Source: Pempheris klunzingeri (lineage: Eukaryota; Chordata; Actinopteri; Acropomatiformes; Pempheridae). Taken from it: DNA of 64,000 nt. A program made the position numbers and the translations under genes. This document shows, piece by piece, positions 12,086 to 27,351 of the stretch (its first letter is position 1; every line of letters starts with the position of its first letter). The notes under the pieces are model-generated. The model saw only the letters and a program-made list of their open reading frames with translations, searched no databases and had not been told where the DNA came from. The DNA is taken from the NCBI RefSeq assembly GCF_042242105.1, contig NC_092013.1, forward strand, positions 13,819,618 through 13,883,617. The letters run 5' to 3'.

Positions 12086-14309
12086 ATTCAATACTTCAGC
12101 ACTGTTAGCTGCCACTGAGTGTTTCCTGTGTAATACACCACAGAGAGAAAGACAAATGAATACACCAGAGTGGGATATGCCACCGTTAAAAGGTCTGACG
12201 TGAAAAGCCCACGTGTCAGACGGTATGATTCATTTACCACGCATTCATTAAACCACTACCCATTTTTCTGGGGACATTTGATGTGATTGATAAGAGTTTT
12301 TCCACTAATAAGTTAAAAGCTCAGACTTTCATAATGTGTCATGACATCTTGTTTGTAACACTTTGCAATGAGGATTTAAAAAGTATAAATATAAGGAAGA
12401 TAATAAAGATTATCATAAGTTTCCATTTGCATATTATCCTGACTGTGTTTTAGGATTTAGGTTGGGTTTTTTTAATCATCTGAAAATTTCACATCAGTTT
12501 TCTACAGCTCATGGAATATAATCACCCCAAAAAACTAGCTACTGATGCCTGTTTTAAGATATTGTTTGTTGGCTAGAGATGCACTTTTAACACTCAGCAT
12601 TTTAATTATTCTTATTTGTCATGTTGTAGTATGTTTAAAATAATGTTTTCTGTTTCAAAATGATTTTAACCATATATGTTAAAAAAATAAATCACAAAGC
12701 TGGGTTAGTCTTTATAAAAATCATCTTGAAATTAAAATTCTAAAAAAACTTATGTGACAGACATATGTATTAGATTTGAGTAACAAGCCTTTCACAGAAA
12801 AGGAAAAGAAAAAACATCTAAGGTTTTCTAAACGTGTATTATCATTCTACTTTCCTGCCATGATGAAGAAGTACAATTTGTACTTTCTCACAGGCACCAG
12901 TAAAATACTGTAATAATTAGTCATTCGGTAATTCAGTTCTTCAAAAAGCCTTTAACTTTCACACTCTTGGACATTTTAGTTCATTTGACTTAAATAAAAT
13001 AACTCGTCTATATTTTAGACATATGTACATACATTAAGTTGCATCTTATTCATTACAGCAACAGACATCGAAATTGATAAATTTGATCTTTAATCCATAT
13101 AATTTCGAGGAGCGGCCTAGAATCTTATCATCTGTAATAACATTCAGCTTTAGAGCTATTTTTGACATGTTTTTTCGGAAACAATGTGACCTTATATTGT
13201 TTTGCAAGTAAGGACATGTCATGGCACCTTTGCATATGGACTCAGAAAGCACATGGAAATATGCAAGATACTACAACGACACAAACACTACAGCAGCTAC
13301 TACATCTTACAAACGGATGTTGCAAACACACCTCCGCTCAGCTTTTAGCTGGATATCATAAGAACAAAGTTAAGTGACTAAATTAACATACATCAATCTG
13401 GCAAGCGATCATCACTACACTGAAATGAAATTCAAGTGAATTTCTACATGTGCTGAGATGTTTATCTGTGGAGAAGCAGTCTGTGTGTCTCCTTCCAACA
13501 TCACAGAAGATTTTAGTCAGGCTGCTGTTCCTCTGGTTTGCAGGAGGCTTTGTTGTCATGTATGAGCTCCCAAGACAAAGCTTCAAAAGCATTCAAACTC
13601 TAAGACGAGTTTCACAGGATGTCAGGGCAGTAGAACTCGAGATGTCAAACAACAGTCACGGTGGGTACACGCCCACACAACCTTTAGAGGAGGGCTTATC
13701 AGTCAACATCTGCTCAAATACCTGTCAGTGAGCTATCAGTGTGTTGTGGGGTTTAACCATAGAGTTCATGCTGCTGTAGGACACACACTTTTGCATTCTC
13801 ATTTTGTGCTAAGACAAAGCACATGTGGAGCAAGTGCTGTCCCTGTGGGCACAGGCATACAAGATGATGATTGAGATTCTACACGAGAGTCCCTGCCTGC
13901 CAACTCAGAAAGTGATGGGACTGCACCCGGGCTCAATTAACACAGACATGAAAACTGAACATTTTCTGTTTCAGCTTTATGAGTAAAATGTAGATGTAAA
14001 TGTAGAGCTAAAACCCCTCTGATAGACAACTGGTGTTGAAATGGTTACCTATCAGGATTGGTAATGTAATTCATATCCAAAAATAGATGGAAATACTGCA
14101 TATCTGAATGTAAACTACATATCTGACCTGCACACCAGTGATAGCCACACTAATTTATACAGTGAGCTTTATATAAACGTCCTCAATGTTTCTGGTTTTT
14201 CAATCTCAGTTTAAGTTCTATATAATCATATTGCAATATCAAACTACAACCAACATGGCAACATTTGCAATACATTTTTAAACTGCTATTAATATTATAT
14301 AGTTATTTA
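12086..14309. other. Intergenic, no gene seen
   Basis: AT-rich sequence lies upstream of the right TNFRSF gene. Its promoter should be in the first few hundred bases. No recognisable repeat, RNA gene or exon was found; the open frames at 13046-13731 have no splice context or known motif. Confidence 0.5.
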
Positions 14310-14976
14310 CACTGTTGCCCATAAAGTTGGAATAAAATGTTTCTTTACCTCTTCTCATGAAATGATTTATTACAACCAGAGGCTCAAGAACAAGGAGGAC
14401 TCAAAAGCCGGACACCAGGAAGCTTTTAGTCAGTTTCACAGGTTTTAATGAGACACAAGATTTCACAATACTTTCTGAATACAAGACAAAAGGTGTAGCA
14501 ATACTTTCCTTGGTTAGATGGACCACATGAACACAAGACAAGACGATCTGGCACAGGACAAAGGGAGACGCAGACTATTTATACATTATACATGTAATGT
14601 ACTGGCAGCTATGGGCTAGTATCTAACCGTCCATTCATTAGTAAGATACTTGAAAAGGCAATAAACTAACATCCTGGTGGAATTCATTTCATGCTTTAGA
14701 ACATACCACATCAGTGACAACTGCTCTTACTAAAATAATCAGCAACCTCAGACAAAACTCTGACAACAGTAAAATCTCAATTCTTGTCCTCTTAGACGTA
14801 CATTAAATGCAGTGTTTGTGACGATGGCCCGTGATATCCTGATCAGTCATCCTGAAAAGTTGGTTGGTCTTCCTGACTGTGCATTAAACTGGTTCAAAAT
14901 AAGGATCAAAAGGGCATGCCACCTATTTTTGTGTTGCATGGGGGAGTTGCCTTGGTCCATTATTATTTTCACTATA

Positions 14977-16544
<1,568 letters not shown>

Positions 16545-16961
16545 TACGTGTTGCCACTTGCTGGCATCAACAGAGAGCATTATTTAACTATGTTTTCATA
16601 GTTACGCCGATGACACACAACTGTACATCTCTGCTGACCCAAATGATGCTGCAGCATTTACCTCCATTTAACCAGTCTATTGGCAATAAATAAATAAATG
16701 GATGGATAATGGATAATTTCTTTAATTAAGCATCTTAGGTTAAATAAGGATAAAACTGAAATCCTGCTAGTTGGCCCTAAAACAAAAAGAGAAATGCTGC
16801 TTTGAATAACGGGGAAATTAACTCCCTGGATTAAATCTGAGGATGCAAGTCCTGGTATCATCTTAGGTTCCGATCTAAGATTCATCCAAGCTGTGGGATT
16901 CTTAAAGGTAGTATTCTTAAGGTAAAAAAACCATTTTATTCCAACTTTATGGGCAACAGTG

Positions 16962-18353
16962 TAGTTTTTTTTAACACTGTATTTCTGTAATCTGTGTTAC
17001 CATTAATAGGAAATTGTGGTTGTCATTTAGATCACTATTGGTCTTTACACCACTCTAAAAACGCATGCTGTGCCAGTGCACACATGCATTCACAGGATGG
17101 ACATGGACTAATGCAGTTTAGGTCGTGAGGTGTTTAGCACTAAAAGATGTTGCACCTTAATGATCCCAACTCTGCCCTGCTCATAAAAGCTTTTGAGCTT
17201 TGGGGGTTTTTTGCACCAGATTTCAAGTTGATTAAAAGCCTCTGCACAGGATGTGGTATGATTTATGTTTCTTGCAGCAGCAGCTGCATGGAATAAATAA
17301 AGGAGCAACAAGGTTCGAACGACGCTTTGCAGTTTCCGTTGGCAAGTACAAAGGAAAAATTCAAACACAAAAAAATCCAAGGAGACAGACATCATACTAA
17401 AGGCAATAGTATTTGATAAGAAGGTATAGAAGGTATAATGCAAAAACACTGCAGTAATTAGAAAAGTACAGATAATGGCACAGGACTGCATCTTGCATGT
17501 TCCTTCAGGTTAATTCAGAACTAGCTTACCTGAAATGTGATACATGTGTATCTTTAATGAATACTGTTTTTAATGACGACCACTGTTCATTACTTACTAC
17601 ATTACGCCTGTCTGATTCAGCTCTTTTATGTTAACTTCATAACGTATTTGCAGTAAATAAATACAAAATGTAACTCCAAACCTCAGTTATATTTATTCAT
17701 AAATGTAATTGTTTCTATCCTTTTCATTTATAGTTGAAGATATAGCATTGGTTTTTCCGCAGCATTTCTAGATTAGGTAAAGCATTCTGAATTGCTTTTG
17801 CAAAAAAACTTAAATTAAATTTGGTTTGGTTGAGATAAAATGCAAACTCCAGCACCAACTAATCACAAATTACTTTACTAATGTGCTCGTCATTGGCCAG
17901 TGTTGCTGTGTTAATGTTCTGGGCCTTGTCTTTTGAACGTGTGTAATTTCTGGAGGAACCAGTAGGTGATGGTAATAGCACACAGGCTTGTAGTGTTTTT
18001 AAAGTTAGAAGAAGAAACTATTCACGACTGCTAATTCCGTAATGCGACATGTCGAAAATCAAGCTGGATGAAATGCGGCATACTGAGCAGTACTTGATGT
18101 TGTTTGGCTAGTTGTTGATGAAAGAGAAACTGTCACATCAGGCTTTTTACTCAGTAAGTGCAAAGCAGTCACTGCCTGTCGCTGTCATATCACTTTCACA
18201 TTTGACGCCTTTTCTACTGAAATACGTCTTTAAACTTGGAAAAATCCACACAAAAATTTGTTTTTTGCGCTGTGAAACAAGGAACTAACCTACACACTAA
18301 CCGTATTCTCTCACAGCGGGTTTGTCCACTGATCCTGCCCCCCCAAAAAAGCG
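16962..18353. other. Intergenic stretch and ddi2 promoter region
   Basis: No exon is supported here. The last 200-300 bases before 18354 should contain the ddi2 promoter and 5' UTR. They have no TATA box I can place. The open frame at 17108-17491 (minus) shows no family motif. Confidence 0.45.
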
Positions 18354-21300
18354 ATGCTGGTCACCGTTTTCTGCGCGCCGAAGGATCGCCCAGAAACCAC
18401 CTTCGCCCTCGATGTGTCCCCAGAGCTGGAGCTGAGAGACTTTGTAGCACTTTGTGAACTGGAATCAGGGATCCCGGCGGGCGAAATTCAGGTGAGAGCC
18501 AGGCTAGCTGTAGCCACAGAGCTAACGGAGCTAAGGGCTAGCTAGCTAGCTCACCTGCTAGCATGAATCGGACTTTTGCTGCCTTTACGGACGAAGGGTT
18601 GCGAAAGGTCGGTTTTCAACAACAGACACATGTAGCCGACATGTGTCCACAATGGTTACTTACGGTCACAAATGGTCGTCTTCCTCTGTGGGCGGCTTTA
18701 AACTAGCCGAAAGTCAAACTAACGGAGCTAAGTGTCAGCTAACGTTAACGGCTTTTTAACGTTAACTCATTATACTGGAGGTGCGTTAGTTTGTCTCACA
18801 AACATTAACTTACCCCAACTAATTACCCACAGTTTGTACAGTGGTGTGTTATAGGGTGTGCGAATATTATAATTTAAGGATTGATTTTTTTTAAAGTCTA
18901 TTGTTGAGCTTTCATAGCTCTAGTACAAAATACAGATTGCGTTAAGCAATAACACATTAAATGTGGCCATCGAATAAATACTGGCCAGGCAAAGCCTCCA
19001 GTTTTGGTTATATTGGGGCCATGTCAGACAGGTTTTCTTCTAACTCTGGTTTAGATGTTAGGTTAGTAGTTTTTTTTTTTATTGGAGCAAAATGGCATTT
19101 AACTGAGCAGCCGACATTATCAGTCAATTGCTGATTATTTAGATAATTAGTTCTTACGTCATTTTCCAAGAAAAAAATGCTAATCATTTTCTAATTTGAT
19201 CCTCTAAGTTATTAGGATTTGCTGCATTTTTGAATATGTAACACGTACATACTATAGATCCATTGAGACAGCGCAAGAAAAAAGGCTTTCAAAATACCTC
19301 AACTCACTTTCATGATGAACGATAATACAGTTCGATCTGTTGTGAGGCACACAGGCAACAGAGAGTGAGGGTGATAAATTAACCTGACACCAATACATTG
19401 ACTCCACAACAAGCAGGCTAGCAGTAATATTACCTCGTAGATGTGGGTTAGAAAGCAGTTTGGTAGATCACTGAACTGGCCAGCCAGTGAATTGCGGTCT
19501 TGTTTACTGACTGAATAGTAGAGTTTACAAAAAATACTTAGTTTACCCCGCCATGTGAGGTATGTTCTTTAACATCCACAACAAATACAAAGGAAGCAAG
19601 AATATGTAAATCTTCTGGATGAGGATGTAAAATTGGATTCTGTATTTTTTCCCCCATATATAGATTACTTATGTAGAACAGCCCCTAAAAGACCCCGCTC
19701 GTGCCTTGGGGACGTACGGAGTTAAGGATGGAGATGTGGTCGTTCTCAGGCAAGCTGACAGAAGGCCACCACCAACTCAGCCAGCCTTCCCAGGTAAGGC
19801 ACCAGTTTGTTAAAATTATATGAAAGCTAATGATTCTAGTCTATCACCAGGCTCTGGTTAAGATGCCAATAACTGTACATTAAATGCTCTGAGGGTGTAA
19901 TCGTTCTGTGTGGTTTGATGTGTTTCCATAAGAAAAGTGGGTTGAGACTTTATTTTTAGACAGAAATATTGGTTTGGTGTGTTGTTGTTAGTGTGTTGAT
20001 TGATTTTAAGAGAGCAGAGTTATACTGTACGAGACAACAAGGCAACAATATTGAAAATACATAAAAGATTAATGCATCATCTATTTTATGAGCAGAGTTT
20101 TATACATGCAAAATGCTAACCTCACCTTTCTCACCTTTGTGCTCCTTAGGTCTGCCCCACATTGACTTTCGTTCCATCACTGTCCCCGGCACCTCTTCTT
20201 CAAGCAGTCAACGTGGTGCCATAAGGTCGCAGCAACAGGCTCCTCAGCTGCCACAGCAGACGTCACCGCCAATGCAGCAGTCACAGCAGTTGCAGCAGAC
20301 GGAGCAGACACAGCAGCGCGACGCACCATCTTCCACGCCAATGGCCTTTCGCGGCTCCTCTCCTCAGGGGCTGGACGACCCTGCCTTACTCCAGCAAATG
20401 CTATTATCCAATCCACATGAGCTTTCCCTCCTCAAGGAGCGAAACCCGCCACTTGCTGAGGCTCTGCTGAGCGGAGACTTGGGTAAACGAAAAAAGAGCC
20501 ATTGATGTTATGTGCCGCGATTTGTGCTCATGGTCTTTTAGTTTTGATCGGATGTGAATCGGTCATGTTAACATAACTGACTATTTTTCTTCAGAGCGTT
20601 TCACCAAAGTGCTGCTGGAGCAACAGCAGGATCGAGCCAAGAGAGAGCAAGAGAGGATCAGACTTCTGACTGCTGATCCTTTTGATTTGGATGCCCAAGC
20701 AAAGATCGAGGAGGACATCAGGTATGCCGCTGACACCGTAGATTTAATGGAACACTTGTGAATGTTCATAACACAATACATATCACCTCTTACCTTCAAC
20801 GTGGCACAGCCTTAGTTTTTCTCCCCTAATAAGATATTGTGGTGTAATAACTTGTAATATAATGATGTTTTTTTTTTTTTAAAAAGTAAAAGGCAAGTGT
20901 CTTACCCTTGGATTTGTGCATATTCCAGGCAGCACAATGTGGAAGAAAACATGACCATTGCAATGGAGGAAGCCCCAGAAAGCTTTGGACAGGTGGTTAT
21001 GCTCTACATTAACTGCAAAGTCAATGGGCACCCTGTGAAAGCTTTTGTTGACTCAGGTAATCAGCATTAAATCCTGATCCCATTTATTGTAGTTGCAGTT
21101 TTCTGGTCATAAACAGGAATGGTACTGAATTGTTGGTGTCCTACAAAGTGGTTTAGTTTTTGTTTGTGACTTAACCGATAAACAAGATAACAAAACAACA
21201 TAAACGGTTCTCAGATTTACTGATGCGTCAGTGTCTGCATGTACCGCATCAGCAGCATTACAAGATCATGGCAAAAATTAGAGCCTTGATTATTTATAAT

Positions 21301-24300
21301 TGACTGTTTTCCATGTGCTCAGGAAGCAATGATGGTTCTTGCACTTCTGCACCATAACATGTTTTAACTATTTAAAATTTCTCATCGCTGTACTTGAATA
21401 CTGCAGCAATAACAGAGCAAGTGAATTTTCCGTACAACAGTATTGGCATGGAAAGGGGTGTTTGCTTTGAGTTCAAACAGACTTATGTAAGATCATGTTT
21501 ATAATATTTCTTCATATAAAAACTGTATGCACTTCAATGGAAGGCAGGCATCCTAATCTGATACCTGACCCACCTCAACTAGATCCTTTCAGCGAAACAT
21601 AGCAGAGCTTCTAATCTGAGCTCTCGCTGGATATTTGATGCCAGCTCTGAGTGTGCGACGAGACTCCTGCCAAATGAATCGATTTCAGCTGCTTGTATGT
21701 GTGATGTCATTCCCGTTGTTATCTTTACAAGGCCACTATGACTCAGCCAAGATCTGGAAGAGCAGCCTCATCCCGGAGCACAGAAAATTGATACGCTTGT
21801 TGTACCATTTGGATTTACACAGCACTGTATTCCCCTCATTATTGCACAGGCTATTTTGGATTTTTGGTGAGGATTACACGTTTTATGGAGCCTGATGTTT
21901 CCTTGTTTGTAGGTGCCCAGATGACCATCATGAGCCAAGCATGTGCTGAACGCTGCAACATCATGCGGTTGGTGGACCGTCGCTGGGCCGGGATAGCCAA
22001 GGGAGTGGGCACCCAGAAGATCATTGGCAGAGTTCATTTGGGTGGGTGGTGGTGTTAATTTTCTTTGAGCAACACAGTATCTTAAAGCAAATCCATACCA
22101 GTTCCCAGAAATGCATTACGGTGTGATATTTCAGGCAAATTCGGACAAATTCGACCTCTGAAAAAAGTGTTGAATGGTTAGGTAGATTAGCTTAGCTTAT
22201 TTAGCAAAGTTAACCATTCAACATACTTTTTAAAAATGTACACAGAGATATAAGATGGTCTGAGATAATGTGACGTAATGTGCGTAGGTAGACTCATTTT
22301 CCTAAACTTGATCCTTCCCTCAGCTGCATCCATATTCAAGTCTCTGCCAGATATCTCAGTTTATTTTTAAATAGCATTTTCTTGTTGTACTCATGCAGCT
22401 CAGGTCCAGATAGAGGGAGACTTCCTTCCTTGTTCTTTCTCCATCTTGGAGGACCAGCCAATGGACATGCTGCTTGGCCTGGATATGCTGAAGAGACACC
22501 AGGTGTGAGCTCCTTTTATCTGATCAGTGTGCAGTACAGCGTTGGACTGGATTACAGTGGCATGCACCAGGTTTGGCATCGCCTGGTCAAAATGTCTGTT
22601 ACTGTGAATAGCTACGTAAATAAAAGACAAAGGGTATAGATGATGCCACATTCCGAGAGTTTAGATCAACAGTCTGTGAGGGTCACAGCAAAACCTCCTT
22701 AGCTTTTTTTTTTTTTGCCGGTATGTTGTTTGCTTCCTGAAATTGCTGGAATTGAATTAATCCCCTCTACCAGTGCAATGTTCCCCATGCTACTGGCTTC
22801 AACACAGCTACCGGAAAACACTTTGCTATCTTCTTACAGCCTTCTCCTGCTTTGTAGGCATCAATTTATTTTAATTTAAGAGTGCTGGACAGCTGCTTAG
22901 AGGAGCCTGTGGCTGCTGCTGCTCGTCGGGAGAAGCTTTGAGGAGTCAGAGTATCTATAAAGCTTTGACATTTGCATCACCTGGCCTTTCCTTAAGACTG
23001 TGACGAAGCTGTAGCCATAACAAGCTAATTAAAGACCTTAATAAAAGTTACCTTAGAGCTCAGATCTCTTTGGGTGCCCAAACTTTTGCGTGGAGCTCCT
23101 TTTTACTTTTTGTCACTCTAAAATTGTACAAAACAAAAATAATACACTAATCTTGCTTAAAATGTTGAAAAGAATGCTTCATCCTTAATTTTATGCCTTT
23201 TGGAGATCAGTTCATCATCTTCTCACTTATCTGTTCACAGGAACAGAAATTTTGACCAGGTGTACCCAAACTTTTGCATGCCACCATATACAGTACTGAG
23301 GGTTTCCATTCTCTGTTCGCTGTATACTCAATGTACAGGAAAGTTGAGGAGCATTATTTGTCCTGTTTTTCTTGTAGTGTTCGATCGACCTGAAGAAGAG
23401 CGTGCTTCTAATAGGCACTACAGGCACTGAAACCCGCTTCCTGTCTGAGGCAGAGCTGCCAGAGTGTGCCCGACTGGCATACGGAGCAGAGGGGCGTGAC
23501 GACGCTCGTCCAGATGAGATAGCTGACAGAGAACTGGCAGAGGCACTTCAGAGGTCCATACAGGAGAGCGGTAAGGAAGCCATCTCTGCACTGCAGCCTG
23601 TTTTTCATTGGGCTTTTTCCAGCTCAGTTAGAAACACGTTTGCATGTGCCACTTAAAGCTTCTTACTCTCAACCCCATTTATGCAGTCATCTGAATTTTC
23701 AGTCACATGATCACTTCATGTCATCACCTCAGCAAATTAAATGTGCTTTAGAAGATGAGGTCAGGAAATTAAAGATGTCTGTTGGTAAATACAAGCATCT
23801 ATAAGAAAATAAATGAGATATCAAGATTGAGCTTCTTAGTCTTAAAGGGAAACACCCTTGATCTATGTTTTGCTTGTTTTCTGCATGTAGAGTTCAGTGA
23901 AAGGCGCTTAAAATCAAGTTTATTATTATGGGATAACACTTAAATAGTCAATTTTATCGCTATATGATGACGATTTGGCTTATACTCCATTAGCAGACAT
24001 ACCAACGAGTCTGTATGCCTTTGCCTAGGTTTTAGCTGTCTTGGGTGGGTATGTGATGTCTGTTTTAAAACACTTTTTATTCTGAGAAATATTGGAGAAA
24101 ACACTTAACCTCTAATGGACTGGGCCCAGCAGTTCTGAGTGTCTCACTGCAGTGAGTACAGCATGGTTGATTTTGTGCTGGACACCCGTGCAGATGGATC
24201 TCTGAAGGAGTGTGAGAACGGCACTTGAAGCCACCTACAAAGAATAACTGTAGTGCCAAAAGAAGCGTGGGTGGTTATTTGTGTGAGCAAGAGCATCTTA

Positions 24301-27300
24301 TACAAACTATGACATTTTTTTAAAAATCAGCAAGTTATTACAACAGCACTACAGAAATGCATGGCACTGAACTCAAAGACCTTTTCTCATAATTATGTTT
24401 TCTGTGTGGAATCATAATTATGACTTAGCATCTTATAAATCATCTCATCCTTGTAAGATGTGAATCTTGTTATGATTAAAACATCCTATAATTAAATAAT
24501 TATATTAGAAATATTTTTTTATATATATAAAAGAAATAAAATATCTCAAGTGTATAAGAAAAGAATCAGGAAATGCAGTAAAATGTAGTTTACATTGTCA
24601 GAAAACTGTTTGGGTCCAAGTTAACGTCTGGATATAACGTGAACAATGACTGAAAATGCTTGCACAGAGTTGACATACTAATGACAATGCCATCGACATT
24701 ACTAAACAGCCTTAAAAACTCAATGTTTTACATTCCAATTAAATTAGGCAACATTGTCCTGTAGGTCGCAACTGTCATACTGGCATTTTTGGCTTTCTAA
24801 CAATTACAATATGACAGTCTCATAATTACACAAGTTTTCTCATTATAGTGAATTGATTTTAACGGTATGTAAGCTTTTTGATCCTTATAAGCAGCTGATC
24901 ACTGTAGCTGTTATTACTGTATGAGGGTTATCAAAACATAATAATCACGTTAAGTGTTTCCCTTTAATTCTTTTCAAGACTTGCATTAACATTTGTGTTA
25001 TTGCCATAGATACACTTAGCCTTTGCTATTGTTTGCTTTGGCCAGTCATGTCTTGTAATGGCAGCACTTTGTAAATTAAATTTTAACAAAATGCAGCAGC
25101 AGCAGCAGAGTTGTGGTGAACTCGGGCTCGCAGAGGTGCTGTGGCACAGCAGCCGAGCTGTGGAATGAGGCAAACCTCCACCAGAGGAGAGGCATCAATC
25201 AATCAGTCTTTGTCTTGATTATCATAGTTAAGGGATTTTGATCAAGTGTCCCACTGGCGTGACCTCAATTGAGCTTCCTGAGGTTCAGTGACAGGATATG
25301 TGATAACGCTGTGACCTCTTTGTCAGGAGGAAGGCTCAAGTCGTTTTTGGATGACACTTTTCACATCTGTGTGTGTGTGTGAAAAGGCTGATAGGTTGAT
25401 GCATGCTCTGTGTGTGACCGCTAACTTTCTCCGTCCCTTTGCATGATGTGTGTGGTGTGTGCCCTAACCCCTGAGCAGGACAGCACTGATGCATTTGGAG
25501 ACAGCTGGAGAGGGCCCTACCAACCAGGTACTGCAAATTCACAAGTCCATCGTCAGTGCTAAGTCCATTGCTATTTATGTGTTTTTATTTTGCTGTTGTT
25601 TTGCTGCTGGATTGGTTAGTTGATGTTATACTTTTGTTTCTGCTTATTCATGTATTTATTCTGAATACATATAATTGTTAAAAAGTCTATATGTGCAACT
25701 GGTATTGAAGTACGAGTACAAGGATGTCAGTGTTTTTGGTCGTTTCCTTAACTATTATGAGAATGCGCATTATCGAAAGTAATGCTTCCAGACTTGGTCC
25801 GCACAAATTCCAGCTGTTTAATTCCCAGTCATATTTTCTCTTACAATAGACACTGCAGATGGACAAACTACCTCACCGCAGCCCCCACCATTTACATTAC
25901 CCAGAACCTTAGACCAAATGTCCTCATCCACCTCCCCTTCTCAAAGCCCTCCCTCTGGCCAGCCCCAGACCCTGGATCGCTCTCAGTCTGCCCCGGCAGC
26001 CATGGAGCAGGCTTCAGCAGCAGGGCTGTGCCAGGACCAACCGGGCCTCCAGGAGCTTCCTCTGCCTTTGTCCCCAGCAGAGGATGCTGGTTCTACACCT
26101 CATCAGGTCCGCCCTCACCCTCTTCCTGTCCAGAGCAGCTCCAAAGTGCCCCCTGTACCCAGTCCATCAACAGACGTCCCCCGCAGACGTACCCCTCCAG
26201 CAGACATGACTACAGTATCTCAGTGTCCGGGGGGTGAAGTACAGCCTGGAGCAGCAGAGGGGGAAGCTGAACCAGAAGAGGTGGCGAACAGCTCCACACT
26301 CCCCCAGACGGAGGAACTTTGTCCCACTCAACCCATGGAGCAGGAGGAGACTGAGTCTGACACAGCTGATGCCGAGGAAGCCCGTCCGCGTGCTCCCAGC
26401 CAACACGACTCGGTTGAAATGGAGTCCCCGATTGCCTCCCAGGCCGAGGTGCCCTCTGAGAGGGACCAGCCTGAAGGAGAGCACTGCTCCAGCTCCGACA
26501 GCATCCCCTCGCTGGCGGCCGCTCTGAAGGAGCTTCACGAGCTGCTGGTGACCAGCAGTCACGCTCAGTCCCAAAACCGCAGCACCTCCTGCTCCCCTTC
26601 ACACCCATTCAAACAGGAAACGGATGAAGTGGTCCCCAAGCCGCGAACATCGACACCCGAAAACACCCAGCGTACCCCCTCCACTGCCATCACAGCCGGT
26701 GCAGAACCAAGCGATGCCAAAGCCAACCATGCTGCTGGTGTGTCTGATGAGGGACCATCTAATTGTTTTGTGCCTGACCTCTCTGGCCAGGATGAGCATC
26801 TGAGTGGAGATACAGCAGACACTGTGGAGGGACAAGGTGCCCCGCAGTGTCCAGATGGCTCTGGGGAGAGGAGGGCAGACGGACGTGGGCAAGAAGAAGC
26901 CAATAACATCAGCATTTTTCAGCCTGAGCCAGAGGTTCCTCCTGATCCCGCAGGGGACGTGGAGTTCAGGGAACCTCCTGAGGGGCAGCAGGGTAGAGGG
27001 GCTGCAGACGGACGAGCCTCTGGCACCAACACCCCAGACACCCTTGGCCTCCAGACTGACCACACTTTTCTCAGCCCTCTGTCTCTGGCAGTCGGCTCAC
27101 CTGAGGAAGTCTCCGACGCCTCGCCACCCTCTTCCCCTCCTCATGCTCAGGCTCCCCAGGTTACATCTCCAGCCCCTCGTCTCCCTCCCTCGTATCCCTT
27201 TATAGAACAATTTCCAGCTGAGCACATCCAGAGAATCCAGGCAGCAGGGTTTTCTGCCATGGAGGCTGCAGAGGCACTGCAACAAGCCCACGGGGTTGTG

Positions 27301-27351
27301 GAGCTAGCTCTGCTGGCACTACTAGCCCGCAGTATCACTGTGCCCACCTAG
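18354..27351 (+). CDS. ddi2: DDI2 aspartic protease with an in-frame RSC1A1-like C-terminal region and UBA domain
   Basis: Nine exons give 927 aa: 18354-18491, 19664-19793, 20150-20482, 20595-20721, 20929-21056, 21913-22041, 22399-22502, 23378-23570 and 25850-27351. All phases agree. Order of domains: N-terminal ubiquitin-like domain ([17 protein letters not shown]), a Q-rich linker, the helical DDI domain ([19 protein letters not shown]), and the retroviral-type protease domain. The catalytic [12 protein letters not shown] has Asp near residue 284, with an intron inside [23 protein letters not shown] follows. DDI2 is a ubiquitin-directed protease that activates NRF1/NFE2L1 when proteasomes fail (family knowledge). 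Exon 8 ends in phase 1, and the large last exon reads on in frame from 25850. It is Pro/Ser/Glu-rich and ends in a UBA-type helix bundle ([20 protein letters not shown]) and ITVPT. This tail matches human RSC1A1 (RS1), annotated there as a separate gene. A poly(A) signal AATAAA is near 27770. Confidence 0.93.

Noticed and set aside
26167-27347. Long minus-strand open frames opposite the last ddi2 exon
   Set aside because: They are shadows of a GC-rich, low-stop coding exon. They have no start, splice or family motif.
25918-27351. A free-standing 477-codon gene beginning at ATG 25918
   Set aside because: The frame is open upstream to the acceptor at 25850 and joins ddi2 exon 8 in phase, so the ATG is probably an internal Met. 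A separate promoter cannot be excluded.
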